Assembly: GCA_013400115.1 (NCBI GenBank)
Contig: VXBP01004020.1
Location: 351,097-415,096, forward strand
Length of the DNA stretch: 64,000 nucleotides
Direction of reading: 5' to 3'
Source: Rhinopomastus cyanomelas
Taxonomy: Eukaryota > Chordata > Aves > Bucerotiformes > Rhinopomastidae
Positions 59,798-64,000 of this stretch are shown here, one piece after another. The translations under genes were made by a program, and so were the position numbers. The number at the start of each line of letters is the position of its first letter. Position 1 is the first letter of the stretch. The notes beneath the pieces are model-generated. The model had not been told where the DNA came from. It searched no databases and worked only from the letters and a program-made list of their open reading frames with translations.

Positions 59798-60516
59798 GTA
59801 CTTGCCTTTGTAATGGAAGTACTAAGGCACAAACAGTCTGTTTTTCTTACTTGAAGAATCTCCTTTCCTTCTGCAGGATATCTGACAATAAAACAAAAGC
59901 AGAATGACTTTGACCTCTCTTTTGCTGGGTATGTAATAATTTGTTAGATAGAGGATGTGACTCAGAGGTTACTGCAGCTGTATCATGTCTAAGAAGGATG
60001 GGGGCAGCTGGAGGGTGCTACAGGGGCGTGAGCCTGACATGAATTGGAGCAACATCTGGACAAAAACTCAGGATGAGTGTTTTAAGCAGATGTGTGGTTT
60101 TTTCTTTTGATTCTCACCTTCTGCTTGCTGCTGCGGTTGGTCTGTCTCCTGGCCTTTCGCCCAGCACCCACTCCTGAGCATCTGTGTGCTCAGTGAACAA
60201 GATCACCCATATAGGGCATTTTCTTGCTTTTGATTCTGCCACAAGCAGTTACTCCTCACTCAGCTCGTGCCCTCATATTGCTCCTCTACAGGTGCAATAA
60301 GGAGCCCATAATCTGCTCTTGAGATATCTACCTATGGCCTGAGTCTGAACACTTCTGTCAGGACAATGCAAATCTGATGTTGCTCCACTGCTCACGAGAA
60401 ACCTAATCTTGTGCATTGTGATCTTTCCCCCTGTGCTTCATGACCATAATACAAAAATAATATGTGATAATTCAACTGGGACCATGAACTCAACAGGTGA
60501 AAGTCCTTCAGGACTT
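59798..60516. other. Spacer between two minus-strand CR1 copies
   Basis: About 720 bp with no feature recognised. Confidence 0.5.
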
Positions 60517-61795
60517 AGAATCATGGAATCATTAGGGATTGGAACGGATTTTGAAAGATCATCTAGTTAAAACCCTCTGCCACAGCAGGATCACCTACAC
60601 CAACTTGCACAGGAACACATACAGGTGGGTTTTAAAACTCCCCAGTGAAGGAGACTCCACAACCCCCCTGGGCAGCCGGTTCCAATGTTCCATCACATTC
60701 ATTGTGAAGAAGTTCCTTCTGATATTTATATGGAACTCCACTAGACACAGGCCTTCAACTAAACTCTGTCCCAGTCACCACTACTCTCTGGCTTCTATAC
60801 TGCAGCCAGTTCATGATTCACCTCACTACCCGATCATCCAGTCCACGCTGCCTCAGTTTGGCTGCGAGGATGCTATGTCAGACTGTGTCAAATGCCTTAC
60901 TCAAGTCAAGGCAGATCACATCCACAACTCTGCCATCATCTATCCACCTGGTTACGCCCTCATCAAAGGCTATCAGGTTGGACAAGCCATGCTTGGTGAA
61001 GCCATGCTGACTGTCCCTAAAGACACTCCTGTCCTTGATGTGCCTGGAGACAGCCTCTAGGACAAATTGTTCCATCACCTTTCCTGGGATGGAGGTGAGG
61101 CTAACCGGTCTGTAGTTACCTGGGTCCTCCTTCTTACCCTTTTTGATGGTTGCAGTGACATTTGCTATTCTCTAGTCTCTAGCCTTCTCTCCTGATCCCC
61201 ATAACTTAGAAAAGATGATGGAGAGTGGCTTAGCAATGACTTCTGCCATCTCCCTTAGCACGTGCGGGTGCATCCCATCAGGGCCCATGGATTTGTGTCC
61301 ATCCAGTTTGCTCAGCTGATCCCTAACCCAGTCCTCATCAACCAAGGAAGGCTCCTCTCTTGCCTCAATTTCCTCTGGAACCTTAGCAGTCTGGAGTTTT
61401 ATATCAGGACAGCTCCCAGAAGTATAGGCAGCGGCAAAGAAGATGTTCAGTATCTCTGCTTTCTCTGTATGCTCTGTCTCCAGGGCACCAACTTCATTCA
61501 GCAGGGGGCCTACATTGCCTCTAGTTTTACCTGCAATGTATTTGAAGAAGACCTTTTTGTTGCCCTTGACCTCTCTTGCAAGGTTTAATTCCAAGGAGGT
61601 CTTGGCTTTTCTAGTTGCATCCTTACATTCTCTCACCAGAGCCTTATAATCACCCCAAGTGGCTATCCCCTCCTTCCATTACCTATAGACTTTCTTCTTC
61701 TTCAGTTTGCCCATCAGCAGCTCCCTGTTTAACCACAGAGGTCTTCTGGCTTTCTTCCTTGACTTCTTTCCTGTTGGAATGCTTCCACAAACATT
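60517..61795 (-). mobile_element. CR1 LINE copy lacking the middle of ORF2
   Basis: The plus strand begins with the reverse-complemented tail and 3' end (AATCATTAGGGATTGG, about 60527) and runs to GATATTTATATGGAACTCCA (about 60740). It then passes abruptly to reverse-transcriptase sequence. On the minus strand this RT part reads from 61636 down through GPDGMHPHVLREMAEVIAKP (about 61270), MEQFVLEAVSRHIKDRSVF (about 61070) and DVICLDLSKAFDTV (about 60885). The frame at 61636-61172 is 154 codons long. The missing segment includes the FADD catalytic box and the block after it. The element's 5' end is near 61795, in the linker after the endonuclease. A dead copy. Confidence 0.94.
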
Positions 61796-64000
61796 GTTCT
61801 TCTCTTTATGACCAATAAATCTCAATCTTATTTGGTTTAAAGAACTGGAGCATGATAAGCAGAAGGAAGGAATGTGCCCTTTTTTCCCAGTCCCATGGGT
61901 AGTTGTAGCCGTCTTCTGGGTCTTAGGACATTGAGTGGTCTTGCACTTAATTTCATATTAGACTGGGGAATCCCAGGCACAAATCTGAAAGAAGGCAGCA
62001 GGATCAATCTCTGACCTCTTGCCTAGGAAGTCATGCTGGTGCTGCTAATTGAATGTGCTTTTTGTTTGAGAGCAGCTCAGTACACGCTTCCAGTGCATGC
62101 TGCGTATCACTTGGTGATATACAAACCGACTGGGACAATTTACTGTGGTGATTTTTCCACTGACGGGTAAATTAATGCTCTCTATTATAGGTATTTAATC
62201 AATGCCAGCTCTCTGAGTCTCTACACAGGCCACCAAGATAGAAGATTGATTGGTTGGAATGCATTGTATATAAACCACGAATACTTCATAAGAACATAAG
62301 TGATGTGTTTGTTTCTCAAAACCTCAAAGACAGCTGTGTACTAAGGAGTGTTGACAGCCTCCTGCTGAGACACAACAAAGGGCCAAGACTTGGGCTTCTG
62401 TGGGGTTTTGTCTTGGCTTCTGTTCTCGTTTTTTTCCAAGGCAAGATGGGTGAAATGACGTACGAATAGGGAGGAAGATCCTTTTACCTTTGCACACTGA
62501 CAAGGTTCCTTTTCTTGAGGGGATCCTGGTGATCCCCGCACTGCCTGTGTGGCTTATGGTGATGCTGCTCCACACTGCTTCACAACAAAGTTAGCAGATC
62601 ATCACATGTTCCTTAAATTTGGCCCAAACTTAAGGATGCCAATCCCCCACCCCATCCACTTCATTAATGGTCTTTCTCTTTTTATTTAGAAAGATACAAT
62701 GATTTGCGGCTTTGTTCAGCTGGGACACTGACCCTTGTTTCCAAACTGTGGTTTGGGCACCCAGAGACTGTTGGCCAAAGGGATTTTCTGAGGTTGTGGA
62801 AAGCCAGAGCTCCCTAAGTGTGTGTGTATGTGCCCTTAACTGGAACAAGTGTGATGTACTAACACAAGTACCCCTGAAAGAGGTGAGCAATGGGTTAAAG
62901 TGCACAAGGGGGGCAGTTTGCATGGCTTTCTGACACTTGCAAAGTCATTAAGCTGAAGAACTGAGCACTCATTTGATTTTGAAACTGGGACCCATCTTCC
63001 TAAAGCAGGGGGATAAAGTATACTTTTTATTATTGTGGCTAAGCACACACCTAGCTGAGTAAATGAAATGGGAACACACGAAGAGATGGTCACTTGGTCA
63101 GGATCCTGAACCCAAACTGCATCTTAAGGTCAGTGAGGCCAGAGAGGCTCGGGCACTTAAACCTTAATCATGCTTAAAATGTGATTTAAGTGTCCACGTG
63201 CCTCAGCAGCTTATCTCCTTTGGTTTTTCTCTGACCTTTGTGATTGTGATTAGGAAATCAGGCAGAAAATTATCCCAAAAGGACAGACAGAACCACTATT
63301 GGTGTCTGCTGATGGAAAGCCATGGAACTCAATAAATAAAGCCTGGTGCCCTGAAACTTCCCTCAGAGTATCTTGTGTATGTCACTGGAATTAAAGAGAA
63401 AGCAGGGGTTTGTGGTAGAGTTTCTGGAGTAGCACAGAACTTACAGCAAGCTTTTAATGTAGTCTGACTTCGTTCATGCAGTGCTCCTGAGTTCAGTCCA
63501 GGAATCACAACCGGTTTCCTGGAATCCTCTGTTTTGTGGACTGGTTTATTTTCTCAGTAAGACACATGAGGGTATCTTTTACAGCCCAGTAAACCCATAC
63601 CTCATGCACTTAGTGGCACATGGCCTTTGGGCTCCTGGTTAACGGCACAGGAGTGCGACTCGCTATGCTGTAACTCACGTTCTGTCACAGCTCCTGGCTT
63701 AATTACAAAGCACTAAAAATGCAAAATAATGAAAATAATTAGTGTAATAAACAAACGAAATAAAATATGTTTTGCTGAAGTTACAAAAAGTTCCTTTCCA
63801 CGTTGAAAGCTCCAAACACTGAACGGCACGTCGGGACTAATTACAGTTTGAGGTTCCTGATGGCAGTAATGACTTCTGCTGGGCTTCTCAGTTTCCCAGA
63901 TAGGGTTTAATTGTGTGGGGAATATGTCCTCACGTTTGCATAACATTTCCAACAGAATCAGCACTGTGAAATACTGATGTATACCCCCCCATTCCATGCT
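61796..64000. other. Single-copy noncoding stretch to window end
   Basis: About 2.2 kb with no gene or repeat recognised. The last 300 bp are partly AT-rich with TAATTA cores (GCTTAATTACAAAG near 63700, GACTAATTACAG near 63836). The window may continue into similar sequence. Confidence 0.5.

Overview
The window reads as avian nuclear DNA. The main evidence is about fifteen CR1 retrotransposon copies (the dominant bird LINE) ending in the CR1-type 8-bp microsatellite tail. An avian ERVL-type LTR, an isolated CpG island and large single-copy stretches without dense coding support the same reading. The abundance of similar CR1 3' ends would fit a CR1-rich lineage such as woodpeckers and relatives, but that is an inference. 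There is one scaffold gap (643 N at 26028-26670) and two single Ns (42975, 59683).

No known protein-coding gene could be identified with confidence. The window looks intergenic or like large introns. Nearly all recognisable coding similarity comes from CR1 ORF2 (endonuclease end, reverse transcriptase and the C-terminal region).

Layout: 1-11.3 kb is mostly single-copy sequence with minus-strand CR1 pieces at 1.7 and 5.5 kb. A CpG island with GC boxes spans about 11.33-12.55 kb and is the best promoter candidate, possibly bidirectional, with a diverged GC-rich repeat on its left flank. From 14 to 27 kb there are CR1 remnants of different ages, ending in a 2.4 kb CR1 at 24.8-27.2 kb interrupted by the gap. 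A probable old LTR lies at 30.3-31.1 kb, and a well preserved CR1 of a second subfamily at 34.8-35.5 kb. At 40.1-40.9 kb a minus-strand frame is open for about 258 codons except for one TGA; I cannot assign it to a family. At 43.2-43.7 kb a 17-bp pyrimidine repeat is followed by a long purine tract. An ERVL LTR lies at 50.3-50.9 kb. At 56.1-57.0 kb a plus-strand frame is open except for two adjacent TAG codons. From 59.4 to 61.8 kb two minus-strand CR1 copies each carry an internal deletion.

No tRNA, rRNA, CRISPR array or bacterial-type operon was seen. I found no new biological system that I can defend. The items most worth checking are the two unassigned open frames, the CpG island with outward-facing splice donors, and the internally deleted CR1 copies.
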